64,000 nt of DNA from Ensifer adhaerens (GCF_013283195.1 NZ_JABEKT010000001.1:966795-1030794); one strand, 5' to 3'; shown: positions 17,751-26,832, counted from the stretch's first letter. The notes: generated from the letters alone by a model not told the origin. Program-made: numbers and translations.

Positions 17751-18524
17751 TCAGTGAATGGAGCTGATGAACTTCTTGAGCCTTTCGGATCTGGGCGCGC
17801 CGAAGATGGCCTCCGGTGGGCCTTGCTCCTCGATGACGCCGTTGTGCAGAAAGACGATGTGATTGGCGACGTCGCGCGCGAACTTCATCTCGTGGGTGAC
17901 GAGGATCATCGTGCGCTTTTCGCGGGCGAGATCGCCGATGACCGAAAGCACTTCGCCGACCAGCTCCGGATCGAGCGCCGAGGTCGGCTCGTCGAAGAGC
18001 ATGACCAGCGGTTGGATGGCAAGTGCGCGGGCAATGGCGGCGCGCTGCTGCTGGCCGCCGGAGAGGAAGGCCGGATAGGCATCGCGCTTCTCATAGAGCC
18101 CGACACGCTTGAGCAGGGTTTCGGCCGTCGCGATCGCCTCGGCCTTCGGTTTGCCGAGCACGTGGATCGGCGCCTCGATCACGTTTTCAAGGATGGTCAT
18201 GTGCTGCCAGAGATTGAAGCTCTGGAACACCATGCCGAGCTGGCTGCGCAGGCGCTGGACCTGTTTGCGATCTTCCGGCACAAGTCCGCCGCGCCCGTCC
18301 GGCTTCATCCGGATCTTTTCGCCGTGCACGCTGACGGTGCCGGCAGAGGGCAGTTCCAGCATGTTGATACAGCGCAGGAAGGTCGATTTGCCGGAGCCGC
18401 TGCCGCCAATGATGGCGATGACGTCGCCCTGTTTCGCCGTGAGCGAAACTCCCTTCAGCACTTCCAATGGCCCGAAACGCTTGTGCAGGTCAGTGACCGC
18501 GATTGCCTGGGCCGCATCCGTCAT
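17751..18524 (-). CDS. Amino-acid ABC transporter ATP-binding protein
   Basis: A 257-residue ATPase of the GlnQ/HisP family. Walker A is GGSGSGKST, the Q-loop region is GMVFQSFNLWQHMT, the signature is LSGGQQQRAAIARALA, Walker B is VMLFDEPTSALDPE and the switch His is in LVTHEM. The frame is open to 18824, but homology begins at the ATG at 18524 (MTDAAQAIAVTDLHKRFG), preceded by GGGAG. It leads a five-gene operon: ATPase, binding protein, two permeases, M20 hydrolase. Confidence 0.95.
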   Translation of the reverse strand: MTDAAQAIAVTDLHKRFGPLEVLKGVSLTAKQGDVIAIIGGSGSGKSTFLRCINMLELPSAGTVSVHGEKIRMKPDGRGGLVPEDRKQVQRLRSQLGMVFQSFNLWQHMTILENVIEAPIHVLGKPKAEAIATAETLLKRVGLYEKRDAYPAFLSGGQQQRAAIARALAIQPLVMLFDEPTSALDPELVGEVLSVIGDLAREKRTMILVTHEMKFARDVANHIVFLHNGVIEEQGPPEAIFGAPRSERLKKFISSIH

Positions 18525-18643
18525 CGGCGCGCCGCTCCCATGGCTCTGCGAGCATTTTTTGAAGGCATGAAACAGTTCCCCTGTCGTCTTTCCGCGCAGC
18601 ATCTTTGGCTTGTCACGGTGTTTGTTGGCAGGCATGGTTGCAC

Positions 18644-18671
18644 TTGTGTCGCTATTGTTCAAGCGTATAAT
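18644..18671 (+). promoter_or_regulatory. Candidate sigma-70 promoter for the TetR-aruH-aruI genes
   Basis: TTGTGT (18644-18649) and a perfect TATAAT (18666-18671) are separated by 16 bases in the 286-base divergent region, about 140 bases upstream of the TetR-type gene. The -35 box is weak. The self-regulating TetR protein may bind nearby. Confidence 0.4.
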
Positions 18672-18810
18672 AATGCGTATCGTCGTTTTTTTTATCGCCC
18701 GCCGCCTACCCGAATTTCCCTGAAGGAGCCTCCATGCGCCCGTTTCGCTCGAAGGATTTGACGAACCCGTTCGCCGGCCCCCGGGCCCGAATTGCAGCGC
18801 GGATGGCGGC

Positions 18811-19434
18811 ATGAATCGCCGCACGTTTCACCGGGCCCCCGAGGGAGAACGCCGCCAGGAACTGATCGAAGCGACGCTCGACTGCATCGCCGAGTTTGGC
18901 CTGAAGGGCGCGACGGTCCGCCAGATTGCCATTCGTGCCGGGGTGACGGCTGGGCTGGTCCGGCACTATTTCGAATCGAAAGACCAGATGGTCGCCGAGG
19001 CCTACCGCGCGGTGATCGCTTCCTTGACCGACAAGGCGGCTCATGTCGAAGGCGATCCGGAAACACGGTTGAGGGACTTCATTGCCATCAACCTGACCGA
19101 GCCGGTTGCCGACAGCCGCAGCATATCGCTCTGGGCGGCTTTCATCAGCCAGGTGCGCGTCGACCCGATCCTCGCCGAAATCCACCGCGACGGCTATGTG
19201 ACCTTCCGCAACACGCTGCAGGATCTGCTGGCCGACTTCCTCACCTTGAAGAACAAGCCGGCCGACGCAGAAACCTGCCGCGCCTACGCGATCGCGATCA
19301 ACGGTCTTGTCGATGGCCTGTGGATCGAAGGATGCCTGGCGGGAGACCTGTTCCGCGAGGGCGAACTGGTCGCCATCGCCATGGCCTCGGTCGAGGCGCT
19401 GCTCGGCGCGTCGATCGGCAGTGACAAACAATGA
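18811..19434 (+). CDS. TetR family regulator (BetI-like)
   Basis: A 207-residue repressor-type regulator. The N-terminal helix-turn-helix is ATVRQIAIRAGVTAGLVRHY followed by FESKDQMVAEAYR, close to the BetI pattern. The C-terminal ligand domain matches the BetI/TetR_C_6 kind, with LWAAFISQVRVDP and AYAIAINGLVDGLW. Its stop lies just before the AruH-like gene, and it is divergent from the amino-acid importer, so it probably controls both units in response to the substrate or a breakdown product. Confidence 0.9.
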   Translation: MNRRTFHRAPEGERRQELIEATLDCIAEFGLKGATVRQIAIRAGVTAGLVRHYFESKDQMVAEAYRAVIASLTDKAAHVEGDPETRLRDFIAINLTEPVADSRSISLWAAFISQVRVDPILAEIHRDGYVTFRNTLQDLLADFLTLKNKPADAETCRAYAIAINGLVDGLWIEGCLAGDLFREGELVAIAMASVEALLGASIGSDKQ

Positions 19435-19451
19435 AAACGGGAGAGAACACC

Positions 19452-20642
19452 ATGCGCTACGCCTCGATCACCGATCGGCTCGCAGACCTCGGTTCGGGAA
19501 AATGGTCGCTGCACATCCGTGCGCGCCAGTTGAAGGCGGGTGGTGCCGATATCATCGAGCTGACGATCGGCGAGCCGGACGTACCGCCGGACCGTGCGCT
19601 CATTGACGAATGCCAGCGCGCCATGAATGCCGGTCGTTATCGCTACTCCAACGGCCGCGGCGAGCACGCGGTCGTGGCCGCGCTCGTCGAGAAGTATCGC
19701 CGTCGTCGCGCCGATGTGACGATGGAAAACGTCCTCTGCTTCCCGGGCACGCAGACCGCACTTTTCAGCGTCATGCTGGGCTTGGTCGAGGCTGGCGATG
19801 CCGTCCTCGTCGGCGATCCGCTCTACGCCACTTACGAGGGCGTCATCCAGTCGACGGGTGCGCATCAGGTGCTGGTGCCGCTGAAGCCGGAATTCGGTTT
19901 CCACATGCAGGCCGCCGATATCGAAAAGGCAATCACGCCGGAATGCCAGGTGCTGCTGCTCAACACGCCGCACAATCCAACGGGCGCCGTGCTGACCGCT
20001 GCCGAAATCGCCGAGATCGGCGAGGTCGCGCGCCGCCACGACCTCTGGATCGTCTGCGATGAGGTTTATGAGGAGCTGGTGTTCGACGCCGTGTTCGCCT
20101 CTCCGTTCGACAATCCGGATCTGGCCGAGCGCACCATCGTCGTCTCATCGATCTCCAAGTCGCATGCAGCTCCAGGTTTTCGCAGCGGCTGGGCCGTCGG
20201 ACCGGCGGAATTTACCAGCCGGCTGCTGCCGGTGTCGGAAACTATGCTTTTTGGCGTGCAGCCGTTCATTGCCGATATGACGGCCTATGCGCTGACACAT
20301 GACATCGATACGGCGCGGCGGATGCGCGAGAGCTACAAGTCGCGCTCGCGCCGCGTCGTCGATGGCCTTGCCAGTGCACCAGGCATTCTGGTCCTGCCTC
20401 CGGAGGCCGGCATGTTCACGCTGATCGATGTCTCTGCAACGGGCATGTCGGGCGAGGCCTTCGCCTGGGCGCTGCTGGAGGAAGAGGGGGTCGCGGTGAT
20501 GCCCGGATCCTCCTTCGGCGATGAGGCGCAGAACTACCTACGGATGAGCCTGACCGTGCCCGACAAGGACATCGACGAGGCCTGCCGCCGCATCACCGCG
20601 CTTGCCGAGCGCGCCACACTGCGAAAGGAGCGCCGCGCATGA
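19452..20642 (+). CDS. aruH: AruH-like arginine:pyruvate aminotransferase
   Basis: A 396-residue PLP enzyme closely patterned on Pseudomonas AruH, which transfers the amino group of L-arginine to pyruvate and gives 2-ketoarginine. Shared features include the MRY start, LTIGEPDVPPDRALI, the LLNTPHNPTGA loop, CDEVYEELVFD and the distinctive SISKSHAAPGFRSGW around the cofactor Lys. An upstream ATG at 19431 overlaps the TetR stop, but GGGAG before 19452 and homology favour the latter. It overlaps the decarboxylase gene by four bases. Substrate identity rests on similarity plus the adjacent AruI-like gene; another basic or branched amino acid remains possible. Confidence 0.75.
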   Translation: MRYASITDRLADLGSGKWSLHIRARQLKAGGADIIELTIGEPDVPPDRALIDECQRAMNAGRYRYSNGRGEHAVVAALVEKYRRRRADVTMENVLCFPGTQTALFSVMLGLVEAGDAVLVGDPLYATYEGVIQSTGAHQVLVPLKPEFGFHMQAADIEKAITPECQVLLLNTPHNPTGAVLTAAEIAEIGEVARRHDLWIVCDEVYEELVFDAVFASPFDNPDLAERTIVVSSISKSHAAPGFRSGWAVGPAEFTSRLLPVSETMLFGVQPFIADMTAYALTHDIDTARRMRESYKSRSRRVVDGLASAPGILVLPPEAGMFTLIDVSATGMSGEAFAWALLEEEGVAVMPGSSFGDEAQNYLRMSLTVPDKDIDEACRRITALAERATLRKERRA

Positions 20643-22243
20643 CCACGAAAACGGTAGGCGAAGCCCTGGTCGATCTGCTCGAGGCCAATGGCGTCGAGGT
20701 GGTCTTCGGCATTCCAGGCGTCCATACGGTCGAGCTCTATCGCGGCCTGGCCGCGTCGAAGATCCGTCACGTTACGCCCCGACACGAGCAGGGCGCCGGC
20801 TTCATGGCCGACGGCTATGCCCGCGTCAGCGGCAAGCCGGGTGTTGCCCTTGTCATCACCGGGCCGGGTTTGACCAACACCATCACCGCCATGGCGCAGG
20901 CGCGGCAGGATTCGATCCCGATGCTGGTGATCTCTGGCGTCAACCGTCGCGATTCGCTCGGCCATGGCCGTGGGCTGTTGCACGAGCTTCCCGACCAGCA
21001 CGGCATGATCAAGACGCTGGCGCTCTATTCGCACACCTTGCTCAATCCAGACGATCTGCCTTTCGTTGTCGACCGGGCTTTCTCGGTGCTTCTGTCCGGT
21101 CGGCCAGGGCCGGTGCATATCGAGATCCCGACGGATGTCATGACGGCGCGTATCGAGCCGAAGACCATCCGCTCGGCCGCAGCCACGCGCCCGCGCTCCG
21201 ACAGCGAGACGCTGCAGCAAGCCGCCATCCTCTGCGCCGACGCGAGCCGTCCCGTCATCATTTGCGGCGGCGGTGCCCTCACTGCCGAGGCGGAGGTGAG
21301 GTCGCTTGCCGAACAGATCGGCGCGCCCGTCGTTACCACGGTCAATGCGCGCGGCATGCTCGCCGGCAGTCCGTTGCGGGTTCCCGCAAGCCCCAGCCTC
21401 AAGGCGGTGCGATCGCTGCTGAAGGAAGCCGATCTCGTTCTGGCACTCGGCACCGAGATGGGGCAGACCGACTACGACATGTACGCCGATGGCGGCTTTC
21501 CGGTGCTGCGCAACCTGATCCGCACCGACATCGACGCGGCACAGCTCGCCCGCGGCCCGCATGCCGCACTTTCGATCCTCTCCGGCGCCAAGACGGCAAC
21601 GGCGGGCATTCTCGCCTTCCTGCCGGGGCATGCGCCGAAGGATGGGGCAGCCCGCGCCGAGGTCGCGCGAAAGGCGGCGCTGAAGGAACTGACGGCCAAG
21701 ATGCGGGCCGAGATCGCCGTGGTCGATGCGGTCTACAAGGCGCTGCCCGATTGCACCATCGTCGGCGATTCCACCCAGGCGGTCTACGCCGGCAACCTTT
21801 ATTGCGATGCGCCGCGTCAGCGCAGCTGGTTCAATTCGGCGACCGGTTACGGCGCGCTCGGCTACGCCCCGCCGGCTGCCGTCGGCGCTGCCGTGGCCGA
21901 TCCGTCGCGACCCGTTGTCTGCCTTGTCGGCGACGGCGGTTTCCAGTTCTCGCTTGCCGAAATCGGCTCTGCCGTCGACGTTCAGGCGCGGGTGGTCTTC
22001 CTCGTCTGGAACAATGACGGCTACCAGGAGATCGAGTCCTACATGATCGAGACCGGGGTGACTCCCGAGGGCGTCAGGCCGTCCGCGCCGGACTTCATTC
22101 TCGCCGCCAAGGCTTATGGCATCGAGGCGGAAAGGCTGGGCTCGGTCACCGACCTTTCGCGGGCGCTGGCCGATGCCGGTGCGCGCAACGGGCCGTCTCT
22201 GATCGAGATCCATCAGGTCACCACGACCGGCGCAACCGCGTAA
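20639..22243 (+). CDS. aruI: Thiamine-diphosphate decarboxylase, AruI-like (2-ketoarginine decarboxylase)
   Basis: A 534-residue acetolactate-synthase-type enzyme. AruI decarboxylates 5-guanidino-2-oxopentanoate to 4-guanidinobutyraldehyde, the second step of the arginine transaminase pathway. The N-terminal pyrimidine-binding domain has FGIPGVHTVELYR and the catalytic Glu in RHEQGAGFMADGYAR. A central domain follows (~190-330). The C-terminal cofactor domain has the metal motif GDGGFQFS...NNDGYQE. Its ATG overlaps the aruH stop (ATGA), so the pair is translationally coupled. The later pathway steps (aldehyde dehydrogenase, guanidinobutyrase) are not in the window. Confidence 0.75.
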   Translation: MTTKTVGEALVDLLEANGVEVVFGIPGVHTVELYRGLAASKIRHVTPRHEQGAGFMADGYARVSGKPGVALVITGPGLTNTITAMAQARQDSIPMLVISGVNRRDSLGHGRGLLHELPDQHGMIKTLALYSHTLLNPDDLPFVVDRAFSVLLSGRPGPVHIEIPTDVMTARIEPKTIRSAAATRPRSDSETLQQAAILCADASRPVIICGGGALTAEAEVRSLAEQIGAPVVTTVNARGMLAGSPLRVPASPSLKAVRSLLKEADLVLALGTEMGQTDYDMYADGGFPVLRNLIRTDIDAAQLARGPHAALSILSGAKTATAGILAFLPGHAPKDGAARAEVARKAALKELTAKMRAEIAVVDAVYKALPDCTIVGDSTQAVYAGNLYCDAPRQRSWFNSATGYGALGYAPPAAVGAAVADPSRPVVCLVGDGGFQFSLAEIGSAVDVQARVVFLVWNNDGYQEIESYMIETGVTPEGVRPSAPDFILAAKAYGIEAERLGSVTDLSRALADAGARNGPSLIEIHQVTTTGATA

Positions 22244-22271
22244 ACTGACGACCCAGACACCTTTTGCGCGG

Positions 22272-22292
22272 CGCGAAATTTGACATTTCGCG
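22272..22292. terminator. Hairpin after aruI
   Basis: Perfect 8-base arms CGCGAAAT / ATTTCGCG around a 5-base loop lie 28 bases past the aruI stop. No T-run follows, so it is only a possible terminator or 3'-end stabiliser. Confidence 0.45.
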
Positions 22293-22414
22293 TCCGCAAT
22301 GGTGTTAAGAGCGCCTCGTGCTCGATTCCGGCCATGTTCTTCGGCTAGATTTGCTGCATTCCGGCTGAATTGAACTTTCAGGCGCCAAGCGCCGAGGAAG
22401 GGGCGGCGTCCCGA

Positions 22415-22828
22415 ATGGACCCAGTGTGTGGTGGCAACAGAGGCAAGTTTGCCGGCCGGCTAATCGCCGTCCTGTGGCTGTTCTGTGCTTCTCTGGCCAT
22501 GCAGCTGATCGTCGTGGGGCAGGGGGTTTCCTCGCGTCTTTCGGCCGAACAGCAGGCGGGCAATCTCGCCTCCACCGATACCGTTCCTTCAGACCACCCC
22601 GCCGCGCGCCAGATTTCGCGCGCGACCCCGGTGTCGGACCTGCGCTTTACCGCCGAACGCAAGGATGCCAAATCCGCGACCGGCGACGGCGCCTCACCGA
22701 TGCTGTTTGCGTCGGTCATCCTTCTACCGTTCGAGCCGCTGGGCGAAGATCTCGCCTTTGGCCGCGTTGCCTTCACCGACGGCTTGTCGAACCGCGGTCC
22801 GCAAATCCGCGCGCCTCCGCGCGCCTGA
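22415..22828 (+). CDS. Hypothetical membrane-anchored or exported protein
   Basis: A 137-residue protein with one strong hydrophobic segment near the N-terminus (LIAVLWLFCASLAMQLIVVG) after a basic stretch, then a low-complexity hydrophilic region and a second weaker hydrophobic stretch (MLFASVILLPF), ending in RGPQIRAPPRA. The ending and layout recall DUF2946-like proteins, but I cannot confirm this. The ATG at 22415 with AGGAAGGG upstream is preferred to a TTG at 22370. It lies between aruI and secDF and may share the secDF promoter. Confidence 0.5.
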   Translation: MDPVCGGNRGKFAGRLIAVLWLFCASLAMQLIVVGQGVSSRLSAEQQAGNLASTDTVPSDHPAARQISRATPVSDLRFTAERKDAKSATGDGASPMLFASVILLPFEPLGEDLAFGRVAFTDGLSNRGPQIRAPPRA

Positions 22829-22939
22829 TCGACACCGATATTCGGGCACGACGATCCCTGCGATCCTGCTCGTGCCCCCAATGAAACAAAGTCCTGACGA
22901 TGCGCTCGACGCCCGCACAGGCTCTCTTGGAACCACAAC

Positions 22940-25480
22940 ATGCGTACATCCAAATGGGCGATTTTCGCCTATGTCGCTGTCATCCTTTTCGGATGCATAG
23001 CGGCGCTACCAAACGTTCTCTCGCCGGCACAACGCGAGCAATTCGGCGCCTGGCTGCCGGTCAAGCCTGTCACCCTCGGTCTCGACCTGCGCGGCGGTTC
23101 CCATCTCGTCCTTGAGGTCGATGGCAACGGGCTGCGGCAGGCCAGATTGAACTCGCTCCTGGACGACGTCCGCCGGGTACTTCGCACCGAGCGCGTATCG
23201 GCCTCCTCGGCGCGCATCAGCGGCAATACGATCACCGTGACGCTTGCGGATCCGGCTGATCGGGAAAAAGTCCAGCCGAAACTGCAGGAGCTGGCAACGC
23301 CGGTTAGCGCGATCGGCTTCGGCGGTTCCGCTCCGGAGATCGAGGTGGCGACAAGCGGTGATGTCATCACCGTCGCGCTGACGGAGGCAGGCATTTCCGA
23401 CCGCATGACCAAGGCGGTCGAGCAGAGCCTCGAGATCATCCGCCGGCGCGTCGATACCGTCGGTGTCGCCGAACCGCTGATCCAGCGCATCGGCGCAAAC
23501 CGCATCCTTGTCCAGCTCCCGGGTCTCCAGGACCCGACAGGCCTGCGCCAGCTCCTTGGCTCGACCGCCCAGATGAGCTTCCACATGGTCGATCAGACCA
23601 CGGACCTGACCCAGCCTCCGCCGCGCGGCGTTGATATCCTGCCGGGCGCCAACGACAACAACCGATATGCGGTGGAGAGCCGTGTCGCGCTTTCTGGCGA
23701 GCGACTTTCGGACGCCAAGGTTGGCTTCGACCAGCGGACGAACCAGCCGATTGTCGATTTTACCTTCGATTCACTCGGCGCCCGCCAGTTTGCTGAAATC
23801 ACCCGCGACAATGTCGGCCGGCCCTTCGCCATCGTGCTCGACGGCAAGGTGTTGACGGCTCCCGTCATCAACGAGCCGATCATCGGCGGCCGCGGCCAGA
23901 TCAGCGGCAACTTCACGGCGGAATCGGCAACGGTTCTTTCGGCGCTCTTGCGCTCGGGCGCTCTGCCGGCCCCGCTGACGGTGATCGAAGAACGCTCGGT
24001 CGGCCCGAACCTCGGCAGCGATTCCATCCGCATGGGCATCTTCACCGGCCTTGCCGGTTTTGGCCTGGTCGTCACCCTCATGGTCGTGCTCTACGGCGCA
24101 TGGGGCATGATCGCCAATGTCGGTCTGGTGCTGCACACCATCCTGACGATCGGTGTGCTGGGCATGATCGGCTCGACGCTGACGCTTCCCGGTATCGCCG
24201 GTATCATCCTCGGCATCGGCATGGCGGTTGACGCCAACATTCTGATCAATGCCCGTATCCGTGAAGAAACCGAAGGCGGTGCCGGCGCCATGAAGGCGCT
24301 CGATATCGGCTTCAACAAAGCTTACGCGACGATTATCGACTCCAACGTCACCACGCTCTCCGGCACCTTGCTGCTGTTTGCCTTCGGTTCCGGACCGGTC
24401 AAGGGCTTCGCCGTCACGATGATGCTCGGCATCGTCATCTCGATGTTCACGTCGGTGACCGTCGTGCGCCTGATGATGCGCGAAGTCGTCGTGCGCCGGA
24501 AGATGAAGAAGCTCGAGATTCCCTCGCTCTTCGGCAAGGTTCCGAAGCTGCCGAGCTTCTCCTTCATGAAGGGGCGCTTTGTCGCCATCGGCATGTCGGC
24601 GTTCCTGTCGATAAGCTCGGTCGTGCTGTTCTTCACGCCGGGCCTCAACTACGGCATCGACTTCGTCGGCGGTATCCAGGTGGAGGCGACGTCGAAGCAG
24701 ACGCTCGACCTGCCGGCGCTGCGCCACAGCCTTGAATCGCTCAATATCGGCGAAGTGGCGCTGCAGGAGTTCGGCCAGGACAAGTCGGTCCTGATCCGCG
24801 TCCAGCGTCAGCCGGGCGGCGAGCAGGAACAGACGGTAGCCCTCAACAAGATCAAGGACGCGGCGGTACAGACCATCTCCGACGTGACCTTCGAGCGGAC
24901 GGAAGTCGTCGGCCCGACGATCAGCACGGAACTGGCAAAATCGGGCTTCCTGGCCGTCGGTCTCGCGATGGTGGCGATCCTGCTCTACATCTGGTTCCGC
25001 TTCGAATGGCACTTCGCCGTCGGCGCGATCGCGGTCCTGCTGCTCGACATCACCAAGACGATCGGCTTCTTCGCGCTGACCGGTATCGACTTCAACCTGA
25101 CGGCCATCGCGGCGCTGCTGACGATGATCGGTTACTCCGTCAACGACAAGGTCGTGGTCTATGACCGCATGCGCGAGAACCTGCGCAAGTACAAGTCGAT
25201 GCCGTTCTCCGATCTCATCGACATGAGCATCAACCAGGTGATCGCGCGATGCATCTTCACTTCGATGGCCACCGCGCTGTCGCTGGTGCCGATGGCGATC
25301 TGGGGCGGCGACGCGGTCAAGAGCTTCGCCTGGCCGATGATCTTCGGCGTTATCGTCGCGACGACGTCTTCGATCTATATCGGCGGGCCGATTCTGTTGT
25401 TCCTCAATCGCTGGTGGAAGGATCGCGAAGCGACCCGCACCGGCACGGGAAGCACGCAGCCGGGTGCTCCGGCAGCCTGA
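22940..25480 (+). CDS. secDF: Fused protein-export membrane protein SecDF
   Basis: SecD and SecF assist the SecYEG translocon from the periplasmic side, using the proton gradient to pull preproteins outward. Here both are one 846-residue chain, a fusion usual in Rhizobiaceae. The SecD half has LGLDLRGGSHLVLEVD, a large periplasmic domain with RRRVDTVGVAEPLIQ, and membrane helices around GIILGIGMAVDANILI with IREE. The SecF half starts near residue 540, with GLNYGIDFVGGIQVE, then YSVNDKVVVYDRMREN. The start is the ATG at 22940. A strong terminator follows the stop. Confidence 0.96.
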   Translation: MRTSKWAIFAYVAVILFGCIAALPNVLSPAQREQFGAWLPVKPVTLGLDLRGGSHLVLEVDGNGLRQARLNSLLDDVRRVLRTERVSASSARISGNTITVTLADPADREKVQPKLQELATPVSAIGFGGSAPEIEVATSGDVITVALTEAGISDRMTKAVEQSLEIIRRRVDTVGVAEPLIQRIGANRILVQLPGLQDPTGLRQLLGSTAQMSFHMVDQTTDLTQPPPRGVDILPGANDNNRYAVESRVALSGERLSDAKVGFDQRTNQPIVDFTFDSLGARQFAEITRDNVGRPFAIVLDGKVLTAPVINEPIIGGRGQISGNFTAESATVLSALLRSGALPAPLTVIEERSVGPNLGSDSIRMGIFTGLAGFGLVVTLMVVLYGAWGMIANVGLVLHTILTIGVLGMIGSTLTLPGIAGIILGIGMAVDANILINARIREETEGGAGAMKALDIGFNKAYATIIDSNVTTLSGTLLLFAFGSGPVKGFAVTMMLGIVISMFTSVTVVRLMMREVVVRRKMKKLEIPSLFGKVPKLPSFSFMKGRFVAIGMSAFLSISSVVLFFTPGLNYGIDFVGGIQVEATSKQTLDLPALRHSLESLNIGEVALQEFGQDKSVLIRVQRQPGGEQEQTVALNKIKDAAVQTISDVTFERTEVVGPTISTELAKSGFLAVGLAMVAILLYIWFRFEWHFAVGAIAVLLLDITKTIGFFALTGIDFNLTAIAALLTMIGYSVNDKVVVYDRMRENLRKYKSMPFSDLIDMSINQVIARCIFTSMATALSLVPMAIWGGDAVKSFAWPMIFGVIVATTSSIYIGGPILLFLNRWWKDREATRTGTGSTQPGAPAA

Positions 25481-25508
25481 ACTCAGGTCCAAGGATACAA
25501 AACGTGAA

Positions 25509-25537
25509 GGGGCGGCCTCATGGGCCGCCCCTTTTTT
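25509..25537 (+). terminator. Rho-independent terminator of secDF
   Basis: Arms GGGGCGGCC (25509-25517) and GGCCGCCCC (25523-25531) form a perfect 9-bp stem with a 5-base loop, followed directly by six T residues. It lies 28 bases after the secDF stop. Confidence 0.92.
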
Positions 25538-25698
25538 GTCCGAAAGTGCTGTCTTTATCACCCTCGCCCTTGCAGGTTGATTCGACGCTTCCTAGATAGT
25601 GAGGGCCTCCGGTTTCGGATCGGGAGAACGGATATTGCATCCTGACCCCCTAAAATTTGATGGGTTGAGAAATATTTTTCGCAACATCATCTTTTTAA

Positions 25699-25796
25699 TT
25701 GACGGAATTGGTAGATTATTCTAGTTTGCAGCTCTGTGAAGCGGATGAGTCCGCCTCACGGTTGTTCATGAACCGCTCCGGCATTGCGATGCCGGA
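25699..25796 (+). promoter_or_regulatory. Promoter followed by three-hairpin leader
   Basis: TTGACG (25699-25704), a 17-base spacer and TAGTTT (25722-25727) form a plausible sigma-70 promoter overlapping a TAGA-TTAT-TCTA dyad. The predicted transcript would begin near 25734 and fold into three hairpins in a row: GCGGA/TCCGC (25741-25754), CGGTT/AACCG (25759-25775) and TCCGGCAT/ATGCCGGA with a TGCG loop (25777-25796). A small frame with a good ribosome site follows. The rest of 25538-25698 shows nothing clear. Confidence 0.45.
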
Positions 25797-25817
25797 CACA
25801 AGCCAAAGGAGTGTGAC

Positions 25818-25913
25818 ATGTCCGAAACCGTCTCGACCGCCGCCTTCTTCGGCACGCGTTCCCATTGTCGTGCAACAGTGAAGAAACGTCTCATTCGCCT
25901 CTGCCGAATGTGA
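25818..25913 (+). CDS. Candidate 31-residue peptide or leader ORF
   Basis: A 31-codon frame starting MSETVSTAAFFGTRSHC and ending in the basic stretch VKKRLIRLCRM. AAAGGAG lies 7 bases before the ATG, a better ribosome site than many genes here have. It follows a promoter-like sequence and three hairpins and precedes a 70-residue gene by 77 bases. It could be a real small protein with two Cys residues, a regulatory leader peptide, or chance. I do not recognise a family. Confidence 0.35.
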   Translation: MSETVSTAAFFGTRSHCRATVKKRLIRLCRM

Positions 25914-25990
25914 TCCTCGAACTCTCGAAATTCATCCTTTGCCGAAATTGAAATGTCCGCGCCTTCGGGTGTGGAAGGAGCGTTATTTGC

Positions 25991-26203
25991 ATGAGCAAGC
26001 AGGTTATCGAATATGGCGGCGAAGCCGTCGGGGTCGTCGTCCCGGACGAAGGCCGTTTCAAGTTTCTCGCAGTCAAGTACCATGTCTGGGATCTGGACGC
26101 ACAGCGGTTCCGCTCGGCTGACGAAGCCCGCGCGGCCATCCGCCATCTGCTCGCCCGCCAGACCATGCCAACCGAGCGTCATGGTGATGCGGCCGCGGCG
26201 TAG
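25991..26203 (+). CDS. Small hypothetical protein
   Basis: A 70-residue soluble protein: a short beta-rich start (KQVIEYGGEAVGVVVPDEG), then RFKFLAVKYHVWDLDAQRF and a helix rich in Ala and Arg (SADEARAAIRHLLARQ). GGAAGGAG lies about 13 bases before the ATG. No family is recognised and the function is unknown. It is followed, after 173 bases with a CACAATTGTG palindrome (26271-26280), by an Rrf2 regulator. Confidence 0.6.
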   Translation: MSKQVIEYGGEAVGVVVPDEGRFKFLAVKYHVWDLDAQRFRSADEARAAIRHLLARQTMPTERHGDAAAA

Positions 26204-26376
26204 TACAGACGGCGGCCGTATCCCGCATGTCGGGCAGGTTTAAAGACCAGGTTTTGCGTTGATTCCGCGCCACAATTGTGTGTTGGCCGCACGTTTCTTG
26301 TGCTATGCCAAACACACGATTGCGTTTGCGCGGATGATTCCCGTTTTTGAGGGAGCCGCAGGGGAAGCTTGCCGGA

Positions 26377-26832
26377 ATGCTGACGAAGAAGGGAAAGTAC
26401 GGATTGAAGGCTCTTGTCGACCTGGCGCGACTGGAGCCCGGAGAGACGGCTTTCATCACCGAGATCGCCCAGCGCAACAACATCCCGAAGAAGTTTCTGG
26501 ACACCATCCTGCTGGAACTGCGCAACGCCGGCATGCTTCGCTCGAAGAAGGGCCCAGGTGGCGGCTATTCGCTGTCGCGCCCGGCGGCAGAAATCCGCAT
26601 CGGCCATGTCATCCGTACGCTTGACGGCCCGCTCGCGCCGATCCGCTGTGCCAGCCGCACGGCCTACGAGGTCTGCGAGGATTGCAACGATCCGGAGACC
26701 TGTCAGGTCCGCGTCTCGATGACCACCGTGCGCGACGCGGTTGCCTCTATTCTCGATTCCATGACGCTTGAAGAGTTTGCGGCCGACAAGTCGATGCCGC
26801 TCGAAGCGCCGGAAGAAAAGCGCGTCGGCTGA
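26377..26832 (+). CDS. Rrf2 family transcriptional regulator
   Basis: A 151-residue regulator of the family that includes IscR, RirA, NsrR and CymR. The winged helix covers residues 1-80: LTKKGKYGLKALVDLARL, AQRNNIPKKFLDTILLELRN and the wing KKGPGGGYSL. Cysteines occur at CASRTAYEVCEDCNDPETC; their spacing differs from the CX5-7CX5 of IscR, so a cluster is possible but not certain. The start at 26377 is chosen by homology and GGGGAAG upstream. The perfect palindrome CACAATTGTG about 100 bases upstream could be its own operator. The regulated genes are unknown. Confidence 0.88.
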   Translation: MLTKKGKYGLKALVDLARLEPGETAFITEIAQRNNIPKKFLDTILLELRNAGMLRSKKGPGGGYSLSRPAAEIRIGHVIRTLDGPLAPIRCASRTAYEVCEDCNDPETCQVRVSMTTVRDAVASILDSMTLEEFAADKSMPLEAPEEKRVG

